Below, in pieces: positions 12,831 to 13,099 of a stretch of 13,099 nt of DNA. The notes under the pieces were generated by a model that saw nothing but the letters and a program-made list of their open reading frames with translations, had not been told where the DNA came from and ran no database searches. This DNA comes from an uncultured bacterium. GTDB taxonomy: Bacteria; Cyanobacteriota; Vampirovibrionia; Gastranaerophilales; Gastranaerophilaceae. The stretch is from contig CADCPD010000051.1 in the NCBI GenBank assembly GCA_902803265.1, forward strand, positions 1-13,099, read 5' to 3'. Position 1 is the stretch's first letter, and every line of letters begins with the position of its first letter. The translations under genes were made by a program, and so were the position numbers.

Positions 12831-13099
12831 CATAAATTTTTAGAATTTTACAGTAATTTTAAATTTTTTATTATCCGACAATTATTGAATAAACAATAAA
12901 TGTATGCGAAAGAACAACAAACTGTGCTTTGTTTGAGTGAAACGAGTTTGCACAGTTTAACTTAAGCATTACAATTTATTAGTTTATGAAATACCTGTCG
13001 GCAGTTTCTTTTGGTTCTGTTTCTGCTTGGTTGCTCGCATTAAACGGGTCTACGCTTGCCTGTTTCAGAACATTATTCTTACACAGTCAAGGCTCCACC
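12831..13099. other. No convincing gene; AT-rich spacer followed by a higher-GC tail
   Basis: The first 145 nt are AT-rich and contain the hairpin at 12919-12957. From about 12989 to the window end the GC content rises to roughly 45% by hand count. A plus-strand frame opens at ATG 12986 and runs off the end with a hydrophobic start (MKYLSAVSFGSVSAWLLALN), but it has no ribosome binding site. The minus strand of the same stretch reads as a 35-residue protein-like tail with an upstream in-frame TGA at 13089-13087. I see no tRNA, tmRNA, RNase P or 6S signature. Confidence 0.5.
12919..12957 (-). terminator. Hairpin terminator for a minus-strand transcript entering from the right
   Basis: AAACTGTGC (12919-12927) and GCACAGTTT (12950-12957 plus adjoining base) form a 9-bp stem with a 22-nt loop that has an inner GTTT/AAAC pairing. 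On the minus strand the stem is followed by GTTGTTCTTTC, a T-rich tail; on the plus strand the tail is not T-rich. Confidence 0.5.

Noticed and set aside
13087..13089. Possible selenocysteine TGA in the minus-strand frame
   Set aside because: Only three codons of upstream frame are visible, the downstream hairpin is weak, and no selenoprotein family is recognisable.
12986..13099. Plus-strand partial gene with a signal-peptide-like N-terminus
   Set aside because: There is no ribosome binding site, the codon choice is unlike the other genes, and the hairpin just upstream points to minus-strand transcription; it is kept only as part of a finding.
1..13099. CRISPR arrays, transposases, phage genes or integrases
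   Set aside because: I saw no regularly spaced direct repeats, no transposase or integrase motifs and no terminal repeats of an insertion sequence.

Overview
This is an AT-rich window in which every coding region with a clear family uses the standard bacterial code (TAA, TAG and TGA stops all occur; TGA ends the 6345-7241 gene). Its genes suggest an anaerobic, corrinoid-using bacterium with a Gram-negative envelope. The evidence is a family-9 (heptosyltransferase-like) glycosyltransferase, desulfoferrodoxin, a short rubredoxin, a DUF1858 redox protein and a corrinoid iron-sulfur protein pair. The SRP RNA is the large type with an Alu domain, which argues against gamma-proteobacteria. I cannot name the taxon. 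An uncultured gut-type lineage, for example a non-photosynthetic relative of cyanobacteria, is only a guess.

Layout, left to right. (1) 1-612: the 3' part of a GT9 glycosyltransferase. (2) 752-2446: a short alpha-glucan phosphorylase with its own promoter and a strong terminator at 2471-2505. It has serine where the PLP-binding lysine is expected. (3) 2687-9673: six same-strand genes, possibly one long transcript. They are a winged-helix/linker protein, a DUF262-family protein with degenerate catalytic motifs, FtsH, the small and large subunits of a corrinoid iron-sulfur protein (CFeSP), and peptidase T. The joints are tight (1-nt gap, 23-nt overlap, 4-nt ATGA overlap, 15-nt gap), apart from 65 nt before ftsH. 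(4) 9702-9773, minus strand: tRNA-Lys(CUU), whose acceptor stem is extended by a perfect 10-bp flanking repeat. (5) 11761-9967, minus strand: a compact operon of a DUF1858 CxxC protein, NfeD, an SPFH/stomatin-type protein and rubredoxin, ending in a perfect 12-bp hairpin. (6) 11862-12023: a 53-residue ORF missed by length filters. (7) about 12335-12070, minus strand: the SRP RNA gene, with a well-formed promoter. (8) 12438-12830: desulfoferrodoxin, divergent from the SRP gene. (9) 12831-13099: no convincing gene, but a hairpin terminator oriented for a minus-strand transcript coming from beyond the window.

How the genes may work together. Rubredoxin, desulfoferrodoxin and the DUF1858 protein fit electron transfer and superoxide defence in an anaerobe. 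NfeD plus an SPFH protein is a classic membrane-quality pair, and FtsH is the membrane AAA protease. The CFeSP pair carries methyl groups in the Wood-Ljungdahl pathway, but no CO dehydrogenase, acetyl-CoA synthase or methyltransferase lies here, so it may serve another methyl acceptor. The two most unusual items are the winged-helix/degenerate-DUF262 pair and the stand-alone CFeSP pair inside an ftsH-pepT gene string.
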